Shown here in pieces: positions 10,601 through 20,129 of a stretch of DNA of 64,000 nt; position 1 is the stretch's first letter, and each line of letters begins with the position of its first letter. The stretch covers positions 285,111,078 to 285,175,077 of the forward strand of contig NC_133660.1 of assembly GCF_037893015.1 (NCBI RefSeq), in the 5' to 3' direction. This DNA comes from Macrotis lagotis (lineage: Eukaryota; Chordata; Mammalia; Peramelemorphia; Peramelidae). Below the pieces are notes generated by a model. It worked only from the letters and a program-made list of their open reading frames with translations, did not search any database and was not told the origin of the DNA. The position numbers were made by a program, and so were the translations under genes.

Positions 10601-13600
10601 ACCCCTTTGTGACACTGGCAGAACCATGGGACTGGTGGGGACCACTGGGTCTAACTTGGAACTGCTTAAAAAAGAGCTTTCCCTTCTTTCTATCTGAAAG
10701 ATGACTCTCCTGAGATTGGTGTTTCCAGAAGGAATGCTCTAGCCATAGTGAAGAAGGAGCTGCTCCAGGTGGTGGTGGGGAGTGACAAGTACCGGGTAAA
10801 TAATAAATATGATGACAAGTACAAGGTGCTACCACCCAGAGAGATTGTCAAGCGGGCCTTGGAGGGAGTGGGAAAGAAAGTCCTCTGCAAAGTGACTGGC
10901 AAGAACTCTCAACATTTGGTGAATGACCTGAGATATGGACTCATTCGCAGTGAAAAGGTATGTCCAACCTGTCTTCCCCCCAATACGTATATGCAGACTG
11001 TGTGGGCATGGGGAAGACCCCATGTGCTTACAACTTGGAGCACAGTCCCTAGGGTCATCCCTAGGCTTGTCTGCTTTCCCTTGCCCATGGTCCTTCTGGC
11101 TCCAAGTTCACTTTTCCTATCTGCCATTTCCCAGGATGTCACAGCCTTTCTCCCCCATAATGGAAAGGTGGACAGGGAAACTAGGCATTTCTTTCACCAA
11201 CACAAGTGAAGACACTCACCAATTAATTATTAAACACTTGTTGTGTGCTAGACATCGTTTCAAAAGAAAGATGAAAAGCTTATATTTTAATGGAGGAGGG
11301 AAACAAATAGTACCACCAATTCATATTCACAGGAGATGAATGACCCTTTGAGTGGAGAAGGCACCAGCACAGTGGGGGGGGGGTTGGGAGGGGACTCTGG
11401 CAGAAAGTGAGATGGCAGCATTCCCTGGGGATCACATCCCACCATTTCTTTAGAAGAGATGGTTCCAGTCTCTATGAGAGGAGGTTTCCACATTTGCTCT
11501 GGTCTAGTCTGAGACTCTTCTACCAGAACTGAGCTGTGGATCTTGGCCAAAGGGTGGAAAGCAATGATTGACATAATGGAATTTGTTGGATTTAGTGCTC
11601 TGGATGGAATGCTGCTGGGTGAGAGCAGCTGGTGTGTGTCCTCAGTGTTGTGCAGGCCCTTGAGAACCTGTGAAAGCCAGAGATTTTCATCAGACCTTCT
11701 AGCAATACTATTCATTATGGCATTTAAAAAATAACTGCAGAAAAACTAAAGTATAATTTTTTTACTTTTTTTTGTATCTTTCCCCTTCCCCCATAACATG
11801 GCTAATGTGGAGATGTTTTGCCAAATTTCACATGTACAACTGAAATAGAAATAGAAACATATTTTTAAAATTGATATTTTTATCTTGTTTTTCAAATTAC
11901 ATGTTTTGGTGGTTTTCCATTATCATCCATTTGAAAATTTATGTCGTGCAATTTTCTATCACTCACCCTTCCATCCCCTTTCCCTTGACAGTGAACTGTC
12001 TGTTAAGGTTGTACATATACATTTCTGTTTTATATATTTACATATCAGTCATTTTGTTTAGGAGGAGTTAGGACTAAGAGAAAAGAAAGAGAACCATGAA
12101 CTAGGAAGGAGGGAAAAAAAGAGAAGTTTTAAGAAATGAAGATGGTATACCTTCGAATTCTGTGGGTTTGTTTTTGTCTTTTATTTTTTTTTCCTCTGGA
12201 TGTGGATGGCATTGTCCAAGATAGGTCTCCAGGGTTGTCCTTGACTGATTTTTTTTAAAGGGGTTCTTTTTTTTTTCAGTGAATTTTTATGCCTTTTTTT
12301 TTAAAAAAAAAGAAAACCACCAAATTCAACTTATTAAATATTTTCACAATTTTGTTACACCACTTTTATTTTTTCCCCAGTTTTTCTCTGTGACTCATCT
12401 CTTTTTTCAAACTCTTACAGGAATTCTTTCTGGCTTTGGGTCCACTTGGTACTTTCCTTTGAGGATTTGTTTGAAAGTGTTTGGTTGTCTCCTTTTTAGT
12501 TTATGTCTTGACTCCCTGCCACCATAGCAGTTTTTCATGACCAAATTCTTTTTTTTTAATTGTTTTTTGATGTTCATCTTTCATTTTTTTTTTTTAGTTT
12601 TTGCAAGGCAAATAGGGTTAAGTGTCTTGCCCAAGGCCACACAGCTAGGTAATTATTAAGTGTTTGAGACTGGATTTGAACCCAGGTACTCCTGACTCCA
12701 GGGCTGGTGCTTTATCCACTGTGCCACCTAGCTGCCCCTCAAATTCTTTTTTTGATGCTTATTTTCATCCTATTTCTTGACTTTGAACTTTATGTTAAAA
12801 GTTGGGCTCCACATTCCCCAATTGACAAATGGTCAAAGGATATGCAAAGGCAATTTAGAGATAAGGAAATCAAAGTGATCCATAATCATATGAAAAATTG
12901 CTCTAAATCATTACTTATTAGAGAAATGCAAATTAAAGTATCTCTGAGGTACCACTTCATGCCTCTCAGATTGGCCTATATGACCTGAAAGGACAATGAT
13001 CAGTGTTGGAAAGGATGTGGGAAATCTGGGACACTAATATATTGTTGGTAGAGCTGTGAACTCATCCATGTTTCTGGAGAGCAATTTGGAATTTGAAAGG
13101 GCAACAAAACATGCATAACCTTTGATCCAGTAATACCACTACTGGGTCTATACCTTGAAGAGATGATGAAAAAGGGAAAAAACATCACTTGTAAAAAAAT
13201 ATTCCTAGCAGCCCTGTTTGTGGTGGCAAAGAATTGGAAATCAAATGAATGTCCTTCAATTGGGGAATGGCTTAGCAAACTGTGGTCTATGTATGTCATG
13301 GAACACTTTTGTTCTATTAGAATCCAGGAGGGATGAGAATACAGGGAAGCCTGGAGGGATTTGCATGAACTGAAGCTGCATGAGATGAGCAGAACCAGAA
13401 GAATATTGTACACCCTAACAGCAACATGGGGGTGATGATTAACCTTGATGGACTTGCTCATTCCATCAGTGCAACAACCAGGAACAATTTGGGGCTGTCT
13501 GCAATGGAGAATACCATCTGTATCCAGGGAAAGAACTGAGGAGTTTGAACAAGGACCAAGAACTATTACCTTTAATTTAGGAAAAAAAAACCTGATATCT

Positions 13601-16570
13601 TATTGTCTCATCTTGCTATCTCTTTTACTTTATGTTTCCTCCTTAAGGATATGATTTCTCTCTTATCACATTCAATTTAGATCAGTCTATACCATTTTGG
13701 GAAAGGAGTCTGCAAAGTTTTGGTGCTTCCAAGTTGTGCTCTTGAGAGAGTTATAGTCTGCTCTGGTCTTCACCTAGGAAACGTCCTGGTGCCCCCTGCA
13801 GCCACAAGTACCTGTGCTCCTCTTGGCCCTGGAACTGAGACCAGGACCTCTACTCCCTTAGGATCAATCCGAAGCTTTCTTCTTCACCTTGGGATTGCAA
13901 CCCAGAACTGCCCATGGAGAACAGAGTTGCTAATGAGAGTTAGCTTCACTCAGTGTCAACAAAGGGTTCCCTATAATCTCTTTCTGACCAGTTATCTGAG
14001 CCCCTTATCGACTCTGGTTTGAGAGCCTCCTGAAACTACTGTTGCTGTCATAGCCACCTTCAAAACCCATTGCTGGGGCTCTGACCCTCACCACTGTCTC
14101 AGATCTCCCCTGTACACTGCCTAGGTTACTTAGCTGGAAAAGGGGCACCCTCTGACCTTTTGTTGGCTCTGTTACTCCAAAATTTGATTTGAGGCATTAC
14201 TTTAAACTTGTTTGGAGGGGAATGTTGGGAGAACCTGACTGTATTATGTCCTGTATTATGTCATTTTGGTCCCAATATGTCAGATCCCTCTGAGGCCTTC
14301 TCTTCATCCTGATTACCTTCAATAAATCCTTTTATGGTCTGTCCCAGACACCTTGGACCATTCTCTTGCTCCTCTTTCTCCATTTCCAAATTCATCTTCT
14401 AATCTGGTCTTGGTTTTTGGTTTTCTAGGTAGATCCCAAACCTGGAGACCTGATTGAGATTTCTCGAGGGCCATTCTCTCATTGGGCTGTTTATGTGGGT
14501 GATGGTTATATTGTCCATTTGGTACCTCAAAGTAAGAACATCCTGCTTTGTAAAGTTATTTCTGTATCTCTGTCTCTATCTTTATCCATCTATCTATCTA
14601 TCGGTGGGGGCAGTGTGCAGACTCTGGAAGGTTAGATGATGATTGTTGAAGAAATTCTCTGCTTACAGATGACAGATTAATATTTGGGAGATGAAGGTGC
14701 TTGGGTGAATCTCAAGTTTAATCTTGGGGAGAGTTAGATCATACCACAACTGGCCCCTTTATGACACTGTCAGGGGTGTGGGACTGGAGGGGACCGCTAG
14801 GTCTAATTTGGGCCAGGACTGCTCAAAAGGGACCTCCCTGGGGATGCCTTATTTTTTTTCCTTTCTGTCTGAATTATGAAGAGGACATGGGTGGTCCTGA
14901 GACAGTTCCAGCCACCGTGAGGAAGGATCGGCTCTGTGAGGAGGTCTGGAGTGATAACTGCAGGGTGAACAATAAACATGACAAGAAGCACAAACCAAGG
15001 CCACCCAGTGAGATTGTCCAGCGGGCTTTGAATGAGGTGGGGAAGGAGGTCAAGTACAACCTGGCTAAAAACAACTGTGAGCACTTTGCGAATGATCTGA
15101 GATATGGGGTTCGTGTAAGTGACCAGGTATGTCCATCCCCAGACCCTATGAATGTCTGCAGGCTGGGGAGATCCCATGGGTTTAAACAGGGAGCAGGGGA
15201 CCCTGGGGTGAAGGCTTGTTTACCTCCCCTCTGGCCATGGGCCTTCTTGTTTCAAGTTCTGCCTATCTGAGGACACCCTTCCCTCTCCTGCTAATGTAAA
15301 CCTCTGGGCATTTCTTTGACTGATACAAGTGAAGTCAGTCACCAAACATTTATTAAATACTTGCTGTATGCTAGATATTGTTTGAACAGAAAGACAAGAA
15401 GCTCACAATTTAATGGGGGGGAGAAAATATGTAAATAAATAAGGACAAGACATGTTCCCATTAGACGAATGACCCCTTTTTGTGAAGGCGCCAGCAGCCA
15501 GGGCTGGGAAAGGGCTCTGGCAGAAAGTGGGGTGGCAGCAATCCCTAGGGTCAGGTTGTCCCCATTTCTTAAGGGGAAATGGTTCCAGTCTATGTGAGCA
15601 TGTTTTCAATGTCTGCTCTGATCTCAGTCTAGGCTGAGACTCTTCACCCACCAGTACTGATCTGTGGATCTTGGCCAAAGGGTGGCAATAAATGATTTCC
15701 TTGTGGGAGATAGTACCCTGATTTTAATGCTATTGAGTGAGAACTACCACATGGCCCCTGTGTTGTATAAGCCTTGTGAACCTGCAAAGGCCACTGGTTT
15801 TCATCAGACCTATTTATACTATTCATCATGGTATTTTAAAGAACAGTTATAAAAACTGATACTTTATTTTTCTTTGTCTCCTTTTGTTTGAAAATTGGAT
15901 AATATGGAAATGTTTTGTCAAATGTCCCATGTATAACTGAAATCACACTGCTTACCATCTTGATTGTTGGGCGAGGGACTGGAGGAAGGGAGAGAATTTC
16001 AAACTCAAAAGTTTTTTAAAAAGGCTAAGCATGAAAATTAAGAAAATAGTAAAAACAATAGCTTCTCAGACCCCAGGGGATGCCCTCTTCACACTTGTGA
16101 CTCCAATAACCAATCTCACATGCCCATCACCCCTGCTTCTTGTCTTTAGGGGTTGGTTGAGAAGTTTGGGAGGGGCAGGGAGGTTGATGGAAATGGGTGA
16201 ATTTCCTTGTTATGAGAGGTAGCTTACCTGGGTAAAACTGACAAGGATTCCCAAACCCCCACAGTCCCTACTGTGTTTGGTTTATCCCCATGCTGAGCAG
16301 GCCCCTTCTCCCTCTCTGTATGACTGAGAGATCCCTGCATCAAAACCTGGGATTGACTCTCTTCACCAAGAACTAAATCTAAACTTGCCAGAGCAAAGCA
16401 TTTGGCTGGAATGGAGGAGAGCAGACTGCCCTACTGACCGCATCCTTCCTCTCGGTTCACAGGTCAGAAATGTCGTCAAGATAGTTGGAACCACTGTTGG
16501 AACCAGTGCTGGAATCAGTTTCTCTGTTGTTGCTGGTATTAATTTTTTATCATGTGTTTTAAGAAATTGA
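7645..16570 (+). CDS. PLAAT family phospholipase/acyltransferase, compound A/B locus (whole span)
   Basis: PLAAT enzymes are small H-rev107/NlpC-P60-type thiol hydrolases. They cleave phospholipid acyl chains or move them to amines, using a His-His-Cys triad, and sit on membranes through a C-terminal helix. The locus holds one start exon (7645), two pairs of domain exons (2A 10318-10420, 3A 10701-10957; 2B 14429-14531, 3B 14882-15126) and one anchor exon (16463-16570). No exon 4 is seen between 3A and 2B, and no start exon before 2B; LINE sequence fills 11.86-13.69 kb. Phases are 0, 1 and 0 at each junction, and 3A to 2B is also phase 0. Possible products, with the short start exon, are 157 aa (A), 153 aa (B) or 273 aa (A plus B in tandem). 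Family members have about 160-170 aa. It could be one gene with alternative exon pairs, a two-domain fusion, or two damaged neighbours. All exons are open. Confidence 0.6.
7672..10317 (+). other. Intron 1 of the A/B locus
   Basis: Paralogous to intron 1 of gene C over its first several hundred bases (7.69-8.2 kb against 29.13-29.6 kb: GACTTGAGGGGAGAGGGGCT in both). The rest has no coding signal. The last part carries the shared intron-1 repeat at 9.66-10.16 kb. Confidence 0.65.
9660..10160 (-). repeat. Shared intron-1 repeat, copy A (probable L1-type 5' end)
   Basis: Matches 13.69-14.29 kb (B) and 31.13-31.71 kb (C): CCCAGAACTGC, CCAATCAGAGCCAGCTTCAC, then GGAATGTTGGGAGA. The C copy ends in CCACCATCTTGG, the reverse of the GCCAAGATGG motif at L1 5' ends. 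Its presence at the same intron site in all three copies means that it was there before the duplications. Confidence 0.55.
10318..10420 (+). CDS. PLAAT A/B exon 2A (first half of catalytic domain A)
   Basis: 103 bases between TTTTATAG and GTAAGA; starts in phase 0 and ends in phase 1. It encodes [17 protein letters not shown] followed by [17 protein letters not shown]. This covers the family's N-terminal PGDLIE motif, the first catalytic His (in HWAIYVGDG) and the second conserved His (in VHVAP). Both are present. Human PLAAT3 has [17 protein letters not shown] at the same place. Confidence 0.9.
10701..10957 (+). CDS. PLAAT A/B exon 3A (second half of catalytic domain A, Cys replaced)
   Basis: 257 bases between CTGAAAG and GTATGT; phase 1 in, phase 0 out. 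It reads [20 protein letters not shown], then a VNNKYDDKY core and [13 protein letters not shown]. In the active-site box it reads [12 protein letters not shown], where the family has [12 protein letters not shown]. The nucleophile Cys is Ser (TCT at the place where B has TGT), Glu is Gln and Phe is Leu. The frame stays open for 86 codons including the split codon, and the splice sites are good, so this is not an ordinary decayed exon. Loss of the Cys predicts weak or no thiol-enzyme chemistry. It could be a pseudo-enzyme domain or an early stage of gene loss. Confidence 0.85.
10958..11830 (+). other. Start of the intron after exon 3A; paralogous to B
   Basis: Matches 15127-15950 of B (for example CTGTGGATCTTGGCCAAAGGGTGG at 11533 against 15661) and then stops matching where LINE sequence begins. 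No exon 4 homologue is found where B predicts one, about 540 bases beyond the last shared block. Confidence 0.65.
11860..12545 (-). mobile_element. LINE 3'-end family, minus strand
   Basis: T-rich, with ATATCAGTCATTTTG, a GAGAAAAGAAAGAGAACCATG stretch and CTCTGGATGTGGATGGCA, matching the better-preserved copy at 25.49-26.53 kb (CTCTGGATGGGGATAG). A fragment without an open frame. Confidence 0.55.
12589..12738 (-). repeat. SINE (WSINE-like), minus strand
   Basis: TTTTGCAAGGCAAATAGGGTT to CCACCTAGCTGCCCC, a near-complete reverse copy. Confidence 0.9.
12815..13692 (+). mobile_element. L1 3' end (ORF2 tail region and 3' UTR), plus strand
   Basis: Contains the L1 ORF2 C-terminal coding remnant (AATTGACAAATGGTCAAAGG, then GAAATGCAAATTAAAG and CCACTACTGGGTCTATACC) and the 3' UTR block GCAACATGGGGGTGATGATTAACC that returns at 40.32 kb. 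5'-truncated and broken. It ends exactly where the B-type PLAAT intron 1 sequence begins, so it marks the A/B junction. Confidence 0.8.
13693..14285 (-). repeat. Shared intron-1 repeat, copy B
   Basis: Same family and intron position as 9.66-10.16 kb and 31.13-31.71 kb. It starts abruptly after the L1 3' end, so the part of intron 1 and the start exon that should precede it are missing. Confidence 0.55.
14429..14531 (+). CDS. PLAAT A/B exon 2B (first half of catalytic domain B)
   Basis: 103 bases, the same length and phases as 2A and the exon 2 of gene C. Acceptor TTTTCTAG, donor GTAAGA. It encodes [17 protein letters not shown] followed by [17 protein letters not shown]. The HW-box His and the VHL His are both present. 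It has no start exon of its own nearby, but it can be joined in frame to exon 1 (7650 or 7671) or to exon 3A (10957). Confidence 0.9.
14882..15126 (+). CDS. PLAAT A/B exon 3B (second half of catalytic domain B)
   Basis: 245 bases between TATGAAG and GTATGT. It encodes [43 protein letters not shown] and the active-site box [13 protein letters not shown] with an intact catalytic Cys. It is 12 bases shorter than 3A and 24 shorter than the exon 3 of gene C; the lost residues are in the variable stretch after exon 2. Exon D at 60015 has the same 245-base length and shares ETFPATVKKD-like wording, so D comes from a B-type copy. Confidence 0.9.
15127..16462 (+). other. Intron 3 of the A/B locus
   Basis: Non-coding. 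15.3-15.45 kb holds an old repeat also found at 11.22 and 33.11 kb (CCAAACATTTATTAAA). From 16.06 kb it matches the run-up to exon 4 in copies 0 and C. Confidence 0.65.
16463..16570 (+). CDS. PLAAT A/B exon 4 (C-terminal membrane anchor and stop)
   Basis: Acceptor GGTTCACAG, then 35 codons and TGA at 16568-16570. It reads [20 protein letters not shown] and then [15 protein letters not shown], a Gly/Ser-rich hydrophobic helix like the C-terminal anchor of PLAAT2/3. The coding DNA has near-repeats of GTTGGAACC (16487 and 16499). It opens in phase 0 and so can follow 3A or 3B. The downstream 3' UTR is interrupted by a SINE at 16.83 kb, and no clear AATAAA is seen close behind the stop. Confidence 0.85.
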   Translation, partial: VRNVVKIVGTTVGTSAGISFSVVAGINFLSCVLRN

Positions 16571-16825
16571 TTGTAAAACCAATAAGACAATCATCCAATG
16601 GGCTCCAGCTCCTCTCTGCTGTTCTAGAGAAAAAATTATAGAGTTGAAATGCAGAGCAAGGCATAGAATTAAAACTTTTCTGGTTTTCCTTTCTCATGTT
16701 TTTTCTCCTTTAGTTCTAATTCCTCTTTCCTAAAATGACTGATATGATAATATGTTAAATGTGATTGTCCATGTACGACCTCTATCAGATTACTCCCTGC
16801 CATGGACAAGAAGGACTAAAGCAGG

Positions 16826-16978
16826 GCGGCTAGGTGGTACAGTGGATAGAGCACCGGCCCTGGAGTCAGGAGGACCTGAGGTCAAACCCGGCCTCAGACA
16901 TTTAATAATTACCTAGCTGTGTGGCCTTGGGCAAACCACTTAACCCCATTGCCTTGCAAAAACTAAAAACTAAAAAAA
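16826..16978 (+). repeat. SINE (WSINE-like), plus strand
   Basis: GGCGGCTAGGTGGTACAGTGG start, CATTTAATAATTACCTAGC, AACTAAAAAC tail. Confidence 0.9.
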
Positions 16979-17493
16979 AACAAAAAACAAAAAAAACAAA
17001 ACGTAAAGGGGAAGGTAGAAGAAAAATGTGGAATTTCAAAAGTATACAAAAAGGAGAATATTGAAAATTATCTTTGCATGTAATTGGAAAAAAATATAAT
17101 AAATTTACATTAAAAAAGACAGTCATTCAAGTTATGATGGTTTCATTGTATCATGGAAATTATGCAATACTGTGTGTCTATTAACAAAAAAGTACTTCCT
17201 CTCCAGGCACTATTATCAGGACCTAGGTATTAGGCATCCAAGGCTTTAGCAAAGAGTGAGGGTGTGCAGAACTTGAGAAGACTTAAGGCTCAGGTGGTTT
17301 AGCCATTTTTTTTGGACAAGACTTTTCAACTGCCTGAACCAGAATTACTGGATGGGTTGGGATATTTGGGAGGGTGAAACTAGTTGGATGAATGCATACT
17401 TAGGGTATAAGGAAGGGAGGGAGTCAGAGGGAAAGGGGAGAAGATAGGGCTGGGTCCAAGGATGGACATTCAGAGTTTAGAAATAACTCTGGG

Positions 17494-17632
17494 GGGCAGC
17501 TAGGTGGTGCAGTGGATAGAGCACCAGCCCTGGAGTCAGGAGGACCTGAGTTCAAATTCAGCCTCAGACACTTCATAATTACCTAGCTGTGTGACCTTGG
17601 GCAAGTCACTTAACCCCATTGCCTTGCAAAAA
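17494..17632 (+). repeat. SINE (WSINE-like), plus strand
   Basis: GGGGCAGCTAGGTGGTGCAG start and CCCCATTGCCTTGCAAAAAG end. Confidence 0.9.
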
Positions 17633-17843
17633 GAAACAACTATTTAATGTAATCAAAATGACCTATTTTGCATTTTAGAATGTTCTTTATCTATTATTTG
17701 GTCATAAACTCCTCTCCTTTCTGTACATCTGACAGATAAACAATTTCTTTTTCTTCTAAATGGCTTATGGTATCACACTTTATGTTAAATCATGTAACCA
17801 ATTTGATCTTATCTTGGTATAGGGTGTGAGAAATGTTGGTCTA

Positions 17844-18389
17844 TGTGAGGAATGTAGGGTGTTTGTTGGTCTTCCCAGGGTGTGGAGGGGAGCCTTAGGG
17901 AAGCCATTACAAAGGGGGAATGGCCCAGCCAATCACAAGACTGGGAGAGTTTTCCTAATCCCATTCCAGGCATAGCAAACCCCAAACGGGTTCTCAACTG
18001 GTCAAGAGTGACCTAGAGATCTTGACCTAATGCAACTGAGTTTGCGCAACTAGGTAATTGAATACTAACCCCCATACCACCTGTGATGATTGGGGTTCAT
18101 TAGCATATCACACCTAGGATGATGTGGGGGATCATATTAGGGGCATGTCATAGAATGGGTGGACCTCTTAGATTGTAACTCAAATTCTGAGAGCCTATGA
18201 ACATCCAAGAGGTAGGGGAAAGTTTCTGAGGACCATAAATTAAATTACCTGAAGTTCCAAGACTAATTTGTGCTTCACGCCTAGGTGTGAGGTACCCGTA
18301 GCTTGTAAGGTGTATCTTGCAAGGTTCATGAATAAAATGTACAATTTTCTCTCATTCTAGCAGGTTTTTCTTTTCATTCATTTATAACA
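17844..18389 (+). mobile_element. Solo LTR of an ERV, with 5-bp target duplication
   Basis: Begins TGTGAGG and ends TATAACA. GTCTA stands on both sides (17839-17843 and 18390-18394). An AATAAA lies near the 3' end (TTCATGAATAAAATG), giving plus orientation. Inserted in an L1. A second copy is at 54927-55420. Fossil with no internal genes. Confidence 0.85.
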
Positions 18390-18939
18390 GTCTATGTCTA
18401 ATTTCTTTTTCCAATTTTCTCAGTGATTTTTGTTAAAATAGTGAATTCTTATTCCCAAAGTCTTTGAATTTTGGGAGACTTTGGGTTTATCAAAGAGTAA
18501 ATTTTTTACCTAATCTATTCTACTAATTTACCACTTTATTTCTTAGGCAGTTCCAGGTAATTTTGAAGATGGTTGTTTTATTATATAATTTTAGATCTGG
18601 TATAGCTAGGTCACTTTTAAAATTAATTTTCTTGATTTTTTTGTTCCTCCAGGAGAATTTGCTATGTTTTTTTCTAGCTCTATGAAATTATTTTTAGTAG
18701 TTTGAATTCCATGGCACTGAATAAACAATTTAATTTAGGTAGAATTGTCATAAGTAGGCCTATCCATGAGTCAGTGAAATTTTTCCATTTATCTAGATCT
18801 GACTTGTGTGAAAAATGTTTTGTAATTGAGTTGATATAGTTTCTGGGTTTGTGTTGGCAGGTAGATTCCAAAGTATTTTATGTTTCCTCAGTTATATTAA
18901 ATGGAATTTCTCTTCTTATCTCTTGCTGCTGGGATTTCT

Positions 18940-18995
18940 TGGTGTTATATGTATATATACATATATATATGTATACATATATATATATATATTTG
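18940..18995. repeat. AT-rich (TA)n stretch
   Basis: GTATATATACATATATATA-type low-complexity run within the L1. Confidence 0.8.
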
Positions 18996-19740
18996 ATTTA
19001 ATGGGTTTATTTTATATCCTACAACTTTGCTAAAATTGTTCATTGTTTCAAGTCATTTTTAGTTGATTTTCTAGGATTTTCAAAGTATATAATCATCATT
19101 TTCAAAGAATGAGAGCTTTGTTTCTATTCTATTCTAGACTCTAATTCCTTCAATTTCCTTTTCTTTTCTAATTGCTAAAGTTAACATTTGCAAAACATTA
19201 TTGACTAAAAATGTTGATAATGGGCATTCTTGTTTCACTCTTGATCTTGTGGGGATTGCTTCTAGCACCACCTAGCTGCCCCTCTTTTCTGTGTTCTAAT
19301 TAACTTTAGCTTCATCCCTCTCCAGTTGCATGGGGTGGGAGGTTTGGGGGGAAAGGATTTACAGAACCTCGAATTGGAGCTCCACACTAAGCTTCACACA
19401 AAGGGAGTCCATTCAGTCTCAGAACCCTACCAAGATTTCTAATTCCCAAGGCAATATTTTAATAGCCCTTTTTTTTCTTACTTTTGGCTCATGCATGAAA
19501 TTGGCATTAAACTTTTCCAAATTCCCTTTTCCTCCTTTTTCCTGGGTTCACAGTAGCCTTGATTAGCACTGTGGTCCTGGGATTTTCAAACAGTCTCAGG
19601 GTGGGAGGAACATCTGCTGGCAATCCAGGAGACTGTTAAAACTCAAGGGGATGCATCTTCCTGCATTTTGACAACTCCTGTCCCTCACCCTGATACTTGA
19701 GCCCACATGAGTCCCCAACTATTAGAAATATTCGAGACAA

Positions 19741-19906
19741 GAAGTGATTTCTTCCCCAAATGACCACGGGCTCACCGGTGAAATCAGGAAGAAGATTTTA
19801 TTGATACAGAGAATTCTAGGAAACAAACTGAAGCAGAGACTGCAACAAGTAAAACCTTCCTGATTTCACCGGGAGCACAGTCATTTGGGGAAGAAATCAC
19901 TTCTGT
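19741..19906. repeat. Inverted repeat, ~48-bp arms around a ~70-bp loop
   Basis: The left arm (about 19742-19791, AAGTGATTTCTTCCCCAAAT...) and right arm (about 19857-19903, reverse of the same) pair almost fully, differing only around the middle GACCACGGGCTCAC part. The loop contains the LTR segment with AGCAGAGACTGCAACAAG. Confidence 0.85.
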
Positions 19907-20129
19907 GTCTTGATTATCTCTAACAGTTGTCATCAGGATTATTCCAGCTCCCGTGAGAACTCCTCAGAGGATCTCCCAAAGGAAGGGGGGGGGAAGGACT
20001 TCTCCTTCCCCTGGCTTTGCCTTTCCTCAAGGGTCTGAGCAAGTCCTGTCAGGGCCAAGGGGCACCTACATACTTCCTGTTGACCCCTCCCCAACCACTG
20101 CAAGGCTGGGATAGTGGAACCCAGGCTAG

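Larger units (their letters stand above)
6100..17460 (+). other. Duplicon A/B (PLAAT compound locus and flanks)
   Basis: From about 6.17 kb the 5' flank matches that of gene C (about 27.7-29.1 kb), including CAGACTTGCTTGGTTTGGTCC against CACAATTGCTTGGTTTGTCC, and the TG microsatellite. From 16.06 kb its 3' flank matches those of copies 0 and C. Inside, 9.66-11.83 kb (A) is paralogous to 13.69-15.95 kb (B). Limits are approximate. Confidence 0.7.
17640..19262 (-). mobile_element. L1 ORF2 fragment, minus strand, split by a solo LTR
   Basis: Both sides of the LTR at 17844-18389 carry antisense L1 ORF2 sequence (GGTGTGAGAAATGTTGG before, GTGAATTCTTATTCCC after). The right part reads through the 3' half of the reverse transcriptase region to about 19.26 kb. 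Many breaks. A piece of SINE end (CACCTAGCTGCCCCT, 19268-19282) follows. Confidence 0.75.

Noticed and set aside
11130-11209. Possible exon 4 for domain A after a CCCAG acceptor at about 11.13 kb
   Set aside because: The encoded stretch is not hydrophobic and does not resemble any PLAAT anchor; it is paralogous to intron sequence in B.
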